Assembly: GCF_022748595.1 (NCBI RefSeq)
Contig: NZ_JALDSX010000018.1
Coordinates: forward strand, 1 to 63,195
Direction of reading: 5' to 3'
Length of the DNA stretch: 63,195 bases
Source: Brevibacterium sp. ZH18
GTDB lineage: Bacteria > Actinomycetota > Actinomycetes > Actinomycetales > Brevibacteriaceae
The translations under genes were made by a program, and so were the position numbers. A model generated the notes under the pieces. That model made no database searches, was not told the DNA's origin, and saw nothing but the letters and a program-made list of their open reading frames with translations. This document shows, one piece after another, positions 18,535-26,589 of the stretch (position 1 is the stretch's first letter; every line of letters starts with the position of its first letter).

Positions 18535-19679
18535 TGTCAGCATCGACCCTCGACAGTGACGCCGTTGCGGACGGGCACTGGCACGATTCAGGCCACAATC
18601 GCAAGGGATTCTTCACCGATACGTCCATCTGCATCGGCTGCAAAGCCTGTGAGGTCGCGTGCAAGGAGTGGAACAACAACCCGCAGGACGGGACCTTCGA
18701 ACTCCTCGGCTCTTCCTACGACAACACGGGCAGCCTCGGCGCGAACACCTGGCGCCACGTTGCCTTCATCGAGCAGGACACCGAGCGGATTGAAGCCGCC
18801 CGCGAATCCGGACGGAAGCTCGTCAACCTCGGAATGCCTGCGATCCGACCGCGCCCGGACGAGAGCGCCGGAGCACAGCCGCTCGGCGGAGCTCTGGGTG
18901 CGGCGGCATCCGGTTCCACGGGGATTGCCGCCGATGGGAACGGTCTGCCCTCGACTCCTCCGATGGGAATCGACCTCCTGGCTCCGGGCACCTTGGACCC
19001 GAGCAGCCCCGAGGACATCGCCAAACTCGACACGACTCCGCCCGATACTGCGGACTTCCGCTGGCTCATGTCCTCGGACGTGTGCAAGCACTGCACCCAT
19101 GCGGGCTGCCTCGACGTCTGTCCCACCGGCGCCCTGTTCCGCACCGAATTCGATACGGTCGTCGTCCAGAACGATGTCTGCAACGGCTGCGGCACCTGCG
19201 TGGCCGGCTGCCCGTTCGGGGTCATCGAACGCCGCGACGACGGCACCATCAACACCCCGACCGATCGTGACCGCAAGGCCGCGGACATGGATGTGCCGAA
19301 CAAGAACACGGCCAACAAGTGCACGCTCTGCTACGACCGCCTCGTCGAAGGTCAGGAACCGGCGTGCGCGCAGACCTGCCCGACCGAATCGATCAAATTC
19401 GGCGACCGCGACGACATGGTCGACAAGGCCCACGCCCGCATCGCCCAGCTCCATTCGCAGGGACTGACCGAGGCTCGCCTCTACGGTGCCAACCCGAACG
19501 ACGGAGTCGGCGGCACAGGATCGGTTTTCCTTATCCTCGATGAACCCGAGGTCTACGGCCTGCCGCCAGATCCGCGCGTTGCGACGAAGGACCTGCCGCA
19601 GATGTATGCCAAAGCCGGCATGGCCGCACTCGGAATGGTCGCTGCTGCCGGTCTCGCGTTCCTCGGGAGCAGACGTTGA
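18534..19679 (+). CDS. fdhB: Formate dehydrogenase, Fe-S (beta) subunit
   Basis: The 381-residue ferredoxin-like electron-transfer subunit has four Cys clusters. The first is Cys33, 36, 39, 43 (CIGCKACEVAC). The others are VCKHCTHAGCLDVCP, CNGCGTCVAGCP and KCTLC with CAQTCP. It passes electrons from the Mo/W-Sec site to the membrane subunit or an acceptor. The stretch between clusters one and two (about 70-170) is longer than in FdnH. A hydrophobic segment near the C-terminus (about 358-376) probably anchors it to the membrane. It starts within the fdhA stop and ends within the start of the next gene. Confidence 0.93.
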   Translation: MSASTLDSDAVADGHWHDSGHNRKGFFTDTSICIGCKACEVACKEWNNNPQDGTFELLGSSYDNTGSLGANTWRHVAFIEQDTERIEAARESGRKLVNLGMPAIRPRPDESAGAQPLGGALGAAASGSTGIAADGNGLPSTPPMGIDLLAPGTLDPSSPEDIAKLDTTPPDTADFRWLMSSDVCKHCTHAGCLDVCPTGALFRTEFDTVVVQNDVCNGCGTCVAGCPFGVIERRDDGTINTPTDRDRKAADMDVPNKNTANKCTLCYDRLVEGQEPACAQTCPTESIKFGDRDDMVDKAHARIAQLHSQGLTEARLYGANPNDGVGGTGSVFLILDEPEVYGLPPDPRVATKDLPQMYAKAGMAALGMVAAAGLAFLGSRR

Positions 19680-20875
19680 GCACATCCGAATACGATTCCT
19701 ACCGTCCACCGGAGCTGGAAAGCGGACGCCGCAAACGTCGCCGAGGCGGTCGTGGCGGTACCGGCGGACGTGGCGCCGGCCGCGGTGGTCCGGGTGGTCA
19801 GGGGTGGAAGAACCGTGGATCCGACGGCAACCGCGAGATGCCGATGGTCGAAGACGTTGAGTTCACCTCCTACTATGGTCGGCCCATCGTCAAGGCCCCG
19901 CCATGGGGTGATGAGATCTCGCTCTACCTGTTTCTCGGCGGGCTGGCCGGAGGCTCGAGTCTGTTGGGACTCGGCGCTCAGTTCAGTGATCGTCCCGGTC
20001 TGCGCATCGCCACTCGATTCACGGCGATCACCGCGACCGGCATTGGGGGAGCGGCACTCGTGGCCGACCTCGGCCGACCCGAGCGCTTCCTCAACATGAT
20101 GCGTGTCTTCAAAGTCAGTTCGCCGATGAGCATGGGCACCTGGATTCTGTCCGGCTTCGGGGTCGGCTCGGGAATCCTGGCCGCGATCGAGGTTGACCGC
20201 CTGACCGGCGAGAAGCTGCTGCCTCTGGGCCCGCTGCGGGCAGTGCTGCACGCTTTCGAGACCCCTGCCGCGCTCGAATCAGCTCTCTTCGCGACACCGT
20301 TGGCCGCCTATACGGGAGCACTCCTGGGCGATACGGCGGTTCCCACCTGGAATGCCGCGGGTCGCAACGGCCTCTCCTACGTATTCGTGTCCTCGGCTGC
20401 AGTGGCTGCTGGGGGAGCTGCGATGGCTCTGGTCTCGGTGCGTGAGGCCGGACCGGCGCGACTGTTCGCGCTCGGCGGTGCTGCCGGTGAGATGATCGCG
20501 ATGGATCAGATGAAGAAGCGCATGCATCCGGCCGAGGTGGATCCGATGGAAGAGGGCGAACCCGGCCACAAGCTCCACCGCGCGGAGAAGCTGCTCATCG
20601 CTGGTGCGATCGGCACGGCTGTCGCCGAGGTGGGGGCGCGAGTCTTCGCGAAGAAGCTTGGCGGCGGCTGGAAGACTCGAACAGCTCTGCGTGCACTTTC
20701 CGTCGTGTCAGGTGCGGCACTTGCGGCCGCTTCGGCGTATACCCGCTTCGGAGTCCTCGAAGCCGGTATCGAATCGACGAAGGACCCACGTCACGTGGTC
20801 GAACCGCAGCACGCGCGCCTCGCGGAGCGCCGCGCCCGCGGCATCGTTGACGACTCGATCACGACCGGGGTGTAA
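19676..20875 (+). CDS. NrfD-like membrane subunit of the formate dehydrogenase complex
   Basis: The 399-residue polytopic protein resembles the NrfD/PsrC quinone-interacting membrane subunits rather than the cytochrome b FdnI type. Key features are YLFLGGLAGGSSLLGLGAQ, VADLGRPERFLNMMRVFKVSSPMSMGTW (read in two parts) and several further hydrophobic segments. The start is TTG 19676, overlapping the fdhB stop (TTGA). Before the first helix lies an odd tail of about 45 residues, rich in Arg and Gly (residues 18-48), strongly basic. It would pass electrons from FdhB to menaquinone. Confidence 0.85.
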   Translation: MSTSEYDSYRPPELESGRRKRRRGGRGGTGGRGAGRGGPGGQGWKNRGSDGNREMPMVEDVEFTSYYGRPIVKAPPWGDEISLYLFLGGLAGGSSLLGLGAQFSDRPGLRIATRFTAITATGIGGAALVADLGRPERFLNMMRVFKVSSPMSMGTWILSGFGVGSGILAAIEVDRLTGEKLLPLGPLRAVLHAFETPAALESALFATPLAAYTGALLGDTAVPTWNAAGRNGLSYVFVSSAAVAAGGAAMALVSVREAGPARLFALGGAAGEMIAMDQMKKRMHPAEVDPMEEGEPGHKLHRAEKLLIAGAIGTAVAEVGARVFAKKLGGGWKTRTALRALSVVSGAALAAASAYTRFGVLEAGIESTKDPRHVVEPQHARLAERRARGIVDDSITTGV

Positions 20876-20905
20876 GAGGCAGCTCGGCGGGTATGGGGCA
20901 ACGAG

Positions 20906-21028
20906 ATGTTCTCGTGGTGGCAGACATTGCTCGCGGCGCCCGTCGTGGGATTCTTCTACTGGAATTTCTTGAGCGGATTCAGACGCTTCGCCAACGAGGA
21001 CGTCACGCCGTCCAAGTTCCGCGAGTGA
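20906..21028 (+). CDS. Small (40-residue) membrane ORF at the end of the formate dehydrogenase operon
   Basis: ATG 20906 to TGA 21026-21028 encodes a 40-residue peptide. It starts MFSWWQTLLAAPVVGFFYWN, one Trp/Phe-rich hydrophobic helix, and then a charged tail with RRFANEDV and ending KFRE. It lies 30 nt after the NrfD-like gene in the same frame and strand, with only a weak ribosome binding site (GGGGCAACGAG). Small single-helix subunits occur in many respiratory complexes, so it may be an accessory subunit. This is inference; the gene is not a family I recognise. Confidence 0.5.
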   Translation: MFSWWQTLLAAPVVGFFYWNFLSGFRRFANEDVTPSKFRE

Positions 21029-21050
21029 CCTGACTCAGTGCGTGGTCAGG
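21029..21050. terminator. Hairpin between the fdh operon and selD
   Basis: CCTGAC (21029-21034) and GTCAGG (21045-21050) form a short hairpin between the convergent fdh operon and selD. There is no T-run. Confidence 0.4.
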
Positions 21051-21063
21051 CGCGGTGACGCTC

Positions 21064-22050
21064 TTACCGCACGTGCACGCCCGAACCCACGACGATCTCG
21101 CCGATGATCGGCTGTCCCGGGATCTCACCGACGATGAGCAGGCCGCCGGACGTCTGAGCGTCCGCGAGGAGGAACAGATCGTCTTCGGTCACAGAATCGT
21201 CGGCGGTCAAGCTAGGGCGCACCCAGTCGAGATTGCGACGAGTTCCGCCTGAGACGTAACCGGCAGCGATCGACTCATCGACGCCGCCGAGGCGAGGCAC
21301 CGCAGCCGCGTCGACGACCGCTCCGACGCCTGAAGCACGGCACATCTTGAACAGGTGCCCGAGCAGCCCGAAGCCGGTGACATCCGTGGCCGCCCGTACG
21401 CCTGCGGCCAGCGCGGCACGTGCAGCATCACGGTTGAGTTCGGTCATCGTCGCGACCGCCTCGGCGAAGTATTCACCGGTCTGCTTGTGTCGGTTGTTGA
21501 GGATTCCCACACCGATCGGCTTCGTCAACGTCAACGGCAGGCCCACCTCGGCGGCGTCATTGCGCATGAGCTCATCGGGATGGGCGATGCCGGTCACCGC
21601 CATGCCGTACTTAGGCTCGGGATCGTCGATCGAATGCCCACCAGCGACGGGACAGTTGGCCTGGGCCGCGACGTCAAGGCCACCGCGCAGCACCTCGGTC
21701 AGCAGCTCCATCGGCAGTTTCTCCCGCGGCCAACCGACGAGGTTGATCGCCGTGATCGGGGTCCCGCCCATCGCATAGATGTCGGAGAGCGCGTTCGCAG
21801 CCGCGATCCGCCCCCAGTCATAAGCGTCGTCCACGACCGGAGTGAAGAAGTCAGCGGTCGAGAGCACCGCGAGATCATCGCGGACCCGCACGGCAGAGGC
21901 ATCATCCCCGTCGTCGAGACCGACGAGGACATCGGGGCCGGACTGACCGGTCAGCCCCTTGACGGCCTCCTCGAGTTCGCCCGGCGGGATCTTGCAGGCA
22001 CAGCCTCCGCCGTGGGCGAATGATGTCAGACGTTCCTCAGTGGCAGTCAT
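21064..22050 (-). CDS. selD: Selenophosphate synthase (selenide, water dikinase)
   Basis: The 328-residue enzyme makes selenophosphate from selenide and ATP, the selenium donor for SelA. The active-site motif HGGGCACK has the catalytic Cys17 and Lys20, here with Cys and not Sec at the catalytic position. The PurM/AIR-synthase-like domains follow: LSTADFFTPVVDDAYDWGRIAAANALSDIYAMGG (read in two parts), then DVTGFGLLGHL, and near the end ADAQTSGGLL. The start is ATG 22050, with TAGTCT ending 6 nt upstream on the minus strand (22057-22062), so it is probably leaderless. It faces the fdh operon whose selenoprotein it serves. Confidence 0.97.
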   Translation of the reverse strand: MTATEERLTSFAHGGGCACKIPPGELEEAVKGLTGQSGPDVLVGLDDGDDASAVRVRDDLAVLSTADFFTPVVDDAYDWGRIAAANALSDIYAMGGTPITAINLVGWPREKLPMELLTEVLRGGLDVAAQANCPVAGGHSIDDPEPKYGMAVTGIAHPDELMRNDAAEVGLPLTLTKPIGVGILNNRHKQTGEYFAEAVATMTELNRDAARAALAAGVRAATDVTGFGLLGHLFKMCRASGVGAVVDAAAVPRLGGVDESIAAGYVSGGTRRNLDWVRPSLTADDSVTEDDLFLLADAQTSGGLLIVGEIPGQPIIGEIVVGSGVHVR

Positions 22051-22056
22051 ACCGTG

Positions 22057-22062
22057 AGACTA
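22057..22062 (-). promoter_or_regulatory. -10 box TAGTCT of a leaderless selD promoter
   Basis: Minus-strand TAGTCT ends 6 nt before ATG 22050. Confidence 0.55.
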
Positions 22063-22146
22063 ACACCGAGGTGAGACCTGAGCCATAACTGGTCATTCGA
22101 CCTCAACCGCGCGCCTTCAACTCGCCGATCTGGAGCTTCGACGACG

Positions 22147-25100
22147 TCACGGTTGGTTCCCCGATCGGCCGGCACTGCGGGCACGGGCGAACCTCGCGAT
22201 GATGAGTCCGCCGATGACCAGCAGCGCGCCGAGGCCGGCCGTCAGCAGCACCGGTCCGCCGGTCCGCGGCAGATCTCCGTCACCGTCGGACGAACCGCTC
22301 GAATCTGCCCCTGAACTGGCGCCGCCGCTCGTGGACGATCCACCATTCGGCGAGCGGTCCTTGTTGCCGGGCTCGTCGGAGCCTGCGTCGGATGACTTGG
22401 TGTCGGCCGAACCGCTGGTAGAAGCTCCAGTGTCCGCACCGTTCGCATCGTCACTGCCGTCGTCCGATGCAGCCGAGGTGCCATCATCTGAGCTTGCCGA
22501 AGCCCCGTCGTCGTTCGAACCGTCAGACGATGCATTGGTTCCGTCGTCATCGGCGCTGGCGTCCTCATCGCCCTCGTCATCGCCCGGGGCCGGAGGTGGT
22601 TCGTCTCCGGCGACCTCGACCGTGGTCTTCGCGGTCTTACCGTTGACGGTCACCTCGACGACCGCGGTGCCGGGGTTCTCGGCCGTGATCTCGCCGGTGG
22701 CCGGGTTGATGCGGACGACATCGGACGCCGCCTCGGGGGCGGACGTTCCTTCGGTCTGGGCGTGCACCTTCACGCCGGTGGCCTTCTGCATATCCACCTC
22801 GGCGCCGGTATCGACGACGACCCCGTCACCGCCCCACTGTGCCGTGGCCGGCCAGCCCACGGGAACGGTGCGCTCGCCCTGGGTGAACTCGGCAGCGATA
22901 TCGGCCGACTGTCCTGCCACCATCGATGAGGGTGCGTCAACGGAGATGGAGTCCACGTGCGGCTTCGTCTCCGCGGCCATCCAACCGACACGGTCGGAGG
23001 TGCTCGGGTTCTTCCCGACCTCGCCCACGCCGGGATCGATGCCGAGCATCGTCCAGCCGGTGAATCCGCCGGTGGCTGGCGTACCTGCCGGGTTCTTCCC
23101 GGAGTTGCCGTTGATGAGGTACGAGACTCCTTCGACCGCGGACCCGTGGAAGGCACCCACATGCCCATTGATCACAGCGGCAGATTTTCCGCTGCTCTCA
23201 CGGAACTCGCCGAGCTTCTTCTCCAGCTCTTTGGCCTCGCGCCGGTCAGCGAGCTGGCTCGACTTCGACGGCAGCGGATCCTGCGGGGGATGGTGGAAGA
23301 ACACGGTGATGCCGGTGAGATGATCACTCTCATCCACCTCGGCGAGGGCATCCTCAAGTGCACGAAGCTGCTCGCTGTCGCTGCCGTGCAGGGACCCGGC
23401 CGAGGAATTCAACGTGAGCACCTTCGTGCGTCCGACGGTTCTCGCCGTCGTCGGTGACCCGAACAAGGATTCGAAGTTCTCGATCTCGCCGCCCATGATC
23501 TCGTGGTTTCCGGGGACGTAGACGTAGGGAATGTCCTCGGTCCACTCCTCCTTGATGATCGACTCTGCGAGTTCGAAGTCGGCAGGCGAGGCCTCGTCGA
23601 CGAAATCGCCGTTGATGACGAGTAGATCCGGATCGGCCTTGCGGATCTCACGCAGGGTCCGCCGCGCGCCCTCGACCGATTCTGAGTCGGGATTCGTGGC
23701 GACGAACTGGGCATCGCTCATCACGGCCACCTGCTGGGGTCGGCCCGCGACGGAGCCGGTGCTCAGCAGGGCCGGATCGTGGATGGCCTGAGTCTTCGGG
23801 TCATCGGTCTGCGGCGTGGAGACCGCACGCAGGTCGGCGATCGAGATGTCGCCCGTGTACTTCTCCGCCGATCGGGTCTCCATCATGCGGATCCGCTCGA
23901 GGGTCAGTGGCTGTGAGAGACCGGCGGGCACGGTGAAGCGCACCTTCTGCCAGCCGTCGAAGGTGAGATGGTCCCCGTCGATGTTCGTTGTCGTCCCGTC
24001 AGCCGACTTGACCTGGAGTCGGGGCCAGGCCCCTGTTCCGTCGCCACGGATCATCATCTCGAAGGCAAGGGTGTTGCCCTCGATCGGCACCGGTTCCTTC
24101 GGGACGAGGTAGTAGCCTCTGGTCGCCGAGGAGGTGGTGAAGTCATAGGAGAGGTCGATGCTCGGCTTGCCGTCGTCGGTGGGCTCTCCCTGTGTGAACG
24201 AGCCCGTCGCGCGATCCGAGACATCGGTGAACGCGGAGAGGTCGGAGAAGTCGAGCACTTCAGTCGATTCCGTGCCGACGGTCACCGGGATCGTTGTCTT
24301 CGCCTTGCCCACGGTGAGTGTGACCGATCCTGTGGGGGATTCGCCCGCCGCATTGACGACGAGACCGCCCGTTCCGTCGTCTTCGACCTGGAGTCCATCG
24401 CTGGCCTCGACGTCGATGTCCGATGGTTCGATGAGCGCGCGCCGGCCCTCGGAGTCGAAGCCCTCGACACGTACCTTTTCGCTCGCGCCCGTCTTCTCGA
24501 GGTTGATCGCGCGGGTGCTCGGCTGCAGGCCGATCGCCTCGCCCAGCACGCGCAGATCCTGTCGCGCCGTGTGTCCGTCGACTTGGTAGGAGACTCTGCC
24601 GGTCCCGGTCGAGTCGCCGGTGACGCGGGCGGTCTCCTCATCCGAGTCCGCGACCGAGACGCCTCCGTCGGCGGAGAAGGTGCCCGAGGCGGCGATCGGT
24701 TCGAGGTTCGCTCCCAGAGCCGTGCCCTCGACGCTGCGGTGGAGTCCCTTGAACACGGACTCTTCACCCTCGATGACGGGTTCGATCTGAGCGTCGGTGA
24801 TGGTCTGTGCCGGCGCATCGGAGTAGAAGACAAGGGCATTGCCGACCGAACGCTCGTCACCGTCGGAGGGCTCGTTCTGCAGTGCAGGCCCATCTGACCC
24901 GGCCTCACGTGCCAGCATCGCAGTCGATCCGCCGCCGTCGAGGTTGACGGCGTTGTAGGCGCCGATATCGGAGAAGAACTCGCCCATGTCTTCCAGGCTC
25001 ATTCCGCCCGATGATTCGCTGCGACCGTCGATGGTGGTCACGAACAGTTCGGAACCGTCCTTGCTGATGCCCACGGCTGTGCGCGGATGAGCGGTGGTCG

Positions 25101-26079
25101 CCAGGCTGTCCTTACCCATGTCGGGGACTTCGCCGTCCTTGAGGAACTGGTGGCTTCCCGCGATGCCCAGGTCGATGTCCTCGTTGGGGCCGATTTCGAT
25201 CTCCGCCTCGTCGCCGACCTCGAGTTCGGCCAGTGCCTTCGCACCGGCGTCGCGTCCGAGGAGGACCTGCCCGTTCTCGGGCACATCCGGATCCCCAGCC
25301 TCGTCGATCATTCCGGAGGATTCGGTGACGGTGCCGTCGACGACGGTGACCCGGGCGATCTCCTTCGCCATGGCATCGGGTCCACCGACGGGCCGGTTGA
25401 GCGAGTAGTCGCCCCATGCTTCGTTGTAGACGCCGATAGCATCCTTCGACAGGTTCGGGTTGTTCAGTCCGACGAGCTTCGTCTCTTCGCCGTCACTGGT
25501 CAGAGTGCCCGCGGCCGAGAGCATCTTCACGGCCGCCTTCTGATCGGTGAGAGTGAGCGCGGGCTTGGCTTCCTGTGCGCCGATGCGCATTCCGTCCCGG
25601 CTCACCGAGGTGTAGATGGGAGCGTAGGAGTGGTTGATGTCGAAGAATGTTCCGTTGACCGCGGCAACGGCCTTCGACCCATTCGGGCCGCCCTTCATGA
25701 TCTCGCTCGTCGTGGCGTGTCCGGCGACTGTGCCGGTGTCGCGGACGTCGAGGGAGAGCGAGTCGGTGGTGAGGTCGGCGGTGAGCACATTCCCGTTGTT
25801 CCAGCCGCCGTCTTCGAGACGCGAGAAGTTGGTCAACTCCAGCCCGGGTGCGACCCGTTTCGTCTGTGAGGACCGGAGGGCCGATCCGTCCTTCCCCAGG
25901 TCCTCATCGCTGGGCGGTGCGGCATTCGCCGGCGCCGAGGTGGCGAAAGGTCCGCCCGCACCCATCGTTCCCGGACCCATCGTTCCCGGGGCGACGAGAG
26001 CGGCGACCACGGCGAGAACGAAAATGAAGGACCTGGTGAACGCGGTACGACTTGATGGACGCAGAGTGCTTGAAGGCAT
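22147..26079 (-). CDS. Sortase-anchored phosphodiester glycosidase / metallophosphoesterase
   Basis: The 1310-residue exported protein is modular. A signal peptide (about 1-54) precedes a phosphodiester glycosidase (NAGPA/DUF2233) domain (about 65-425) with NGTFFDI at 142, HPRTAVGIS at 331 and NLDGGGSTAML at 379. Then come Ig-like and carbohydrate-binding-like regions (about 430-755) and a calcineurin-like metallophosphoesterase (about 784-1010) with NGDFVDEA at 823, PGNHE at 856, HHPP at 929 and a GHVGAFHG motif. A bacterial Ig-like domain follows, then a long Ser/Asp/Gly-rich spacer (about 1150-1265) that spans the wall. The sortase signal LPRTGG is at 1270, followed by a hydrophobic segment and an Arg-rich tail. 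It likely releases phosphate from extracellular phosphodiesters or glycans. A PHO-box-like array lies upstream. Confidence 0.9.
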   Translation of the reverse strand: MPSSTLRPSSRTAFTRSFIFVLAVVAALVAPGTMGPGTMGAGGPFATSAPANAAPPSDEDLGKDGSALRSSQTKRVAPGLELTNFSRLEDGGWNNGNVLTADLTTDSLSLDVRDTGTVAGHATTSEIMKGGPNGSKAVAAVNGTFFDINHSYAPIYTSVSRDGMRIGAQEAKPALTLTDQKAAVKMLSAAGTLTSDGEETKLVGLNNPNLSKDAIGVYNEAWGDYSLNRPVGGPDAMAKEIARVTVVDGTVTESSGMIDEAGDPDVPENGQVLLGRDAGAKALAELEVGDEAEIEIGPNEDIDLGIAGSHQFLKDGEVPDMGKDSLATTAHPRTAVGISKDGSELFVTTIDGRSESSGGMSLEDMGEFFSDIGAYNAVNLDGGGSTAMLAREAGSDGPALQNEPSDGDERSVGNALVFYSDAPAQTITDAQIEPVIEGEESVFKGLHRSVEGTALGANLEPIAASGTFSADGGVSVADSDEETARVTGDSTGTGRVSYQVDGHTARQDLRVLGEAIGLQPSTRAINLEKTGASEKVRVEGFDSEGRRALIEPSDIDVEASDGLQVEDDGTGGLVVNAAGESPTGSVTLTVGKAKTTIPVTVGTESTEVLDFSDLSAFTDVSDRATGSFTQGEPTDDGKPSIDLSYDFTTSSATRGYYLVPKEPVPIEGNTLAFEMMIRGDGTGAWPRLQVKSADGTTTNIDGDHLTFDGWQKVRFTVPAGLSQPLTLERIRMMETRSAEKYTGDISIADLRAVSTPQTDDPKTQAIHDPALLSTGSVAGRPQQVAVMSDAQFVATNPDSESVEGARRTLREIRKADPDLLVINGDFVDEASPADFELAESIIKEEWTEDIPYVYVPGNHEIMGGEIENFESLFGSPTTARTVGRTKVLTLNSSAGSLHGSDSEQLRALEDALAEVDESDHLTGITVFFHHPPQDPLPSKSSQLADRREAKELEKKLGEFRESSGKSAAVINGHVGAFHGSAVEGVSYLINGNSGKNPAGTPATGGFTGWTMLGIDPGVGEVGKNPSTSDRVGWMAAETKPHVDSISVDAPSSMVAGQSADIAAEFTQGERTVPVGWPATAQWGGDGVVVDTGAEVDMQKATGVKVHAQTEGTSAPEAASDVVRINPATGEITAENPGTAVVEVTVNGKTAKTTVEVAGDEPPPAPGDDEGDEDASADDDGTNASSDGSNDDGASASSDDGTSAASDDGSDDANGADTGASTSGSADTKSSDAGSDEPGNKDRSPNGGSSTSGGASSGADSSGSSDGDGDLPRTGGPVLLTAGLGALLVIGGLIIARFARARSAGRSGNQP

Positions 26080-26127
26080 GGAGACTTTCCGGAAAGACGG
26101 GTGGGAGACCCGGCTAGCTTAGGGCGA

Positions 26128-26171
26128 CCGTGACAACGCCTGAGTAGATCCTGAGCGAACCCTGAGTGAAC
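26128..26171 (-). promoter_or_regulatory. PHO-box-like array of 11-bp direct repeats
   Basis: On the minus strand GTTCACTCAGG (26161-26171), GTTCGCTCAGG (26150-26160) and ATCTACTCAGG (26139-26149) are consecutive 11-nt units, with a fourth decayed unit, CGTTGTCACGG (26128-26138). The first unit matches the actinobacterial PhoP box consensus G(G/T)TCAYYYR(G/C)G in full. The array lies 49-92 bp before the start of the exported phosphoesterase, which fits induction at phosphate limitation. Confidence 0.7.
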
Positions 26172-26383
26172 TCGGCGATAAGAGTGAAGGCGGAAACAGT
26201 GCCGAGTTCTCTGTCAACCGACCTTGTCGTCTGTCACCACTGCGAGATGCCGATGCTGCCACGTCATATGAGGTGTGAACCCCGCAGCACCCTCGACATC
26301 GGCGAGCAGGAACGGATCGTCGGTCTCTTCGCCGATGCGTGTCAGCTCGGGTGGAGTCGATCGCTGCAGCAGATGAACGGAAG

Positions 26384-26389
26384 GTAGGA
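26384..26389 (+). promoter_or_regulatory. Possible -10 box TAGGAT for the leader-PLP enzyme transcript
   Basis: TAGGAT lies about 50-60 nt before the short leader ORF. No clear -35 is seen. Confidence 0.35.
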
Positions 26390-26451
26390 TCGGACACGAT
26401 TGGAGTCTCCACTGGGTGGTCGTTCAATCACTTCCGAAGATGGGGGTGACC

Positions 26452-26538
26452 GTGAACTCCCTCATTGACACGCTTCTTGTCTGCTGCTCGGTCATCACGG
26501 TGCATTCCGAAGATCCCGACGAACCGTCAACTCCGTAG
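26452..26538 (+). CDS. Candidate cysteine leader peptide (tandem Cys codons)
   Basis: GTG 26452 opens a 28-codon ORF, MNSLIDTLLVCCSVITVHSE and then DPDEPSTP, ending at TAG 26536-26538. Two adjacent TGC codons encode Cys-Cys at positions 11-12. ATG 26440 in the same frame would give four more residues. It has GGGGGTG upstream and ends 51 nt before a trans-sulfuration-family gene. Short upstream ORFs with tandem Cys codons are known in mycobacteria to control Cys-related genes by ribosome stalling when Cys-tRNA is scarce. The role here is inferred from position and content. Confidence 0.6.
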   Translation: MNSLIDTLLVCCSVITVHSEDPDEPSTP

Positions 26539-26589
26539 AAATCGCTGAATCGCCATTCGCGAATTTTCGTACTTCAGTAGGGAAGAGAA

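Noticed and set aside
26166..26387. Small plus-strand ORF of 73 codons between the PHO box and the Cys leader
   Set aside because: It has no ribosome binding site or protein-like features and overlaps the regulatory region.
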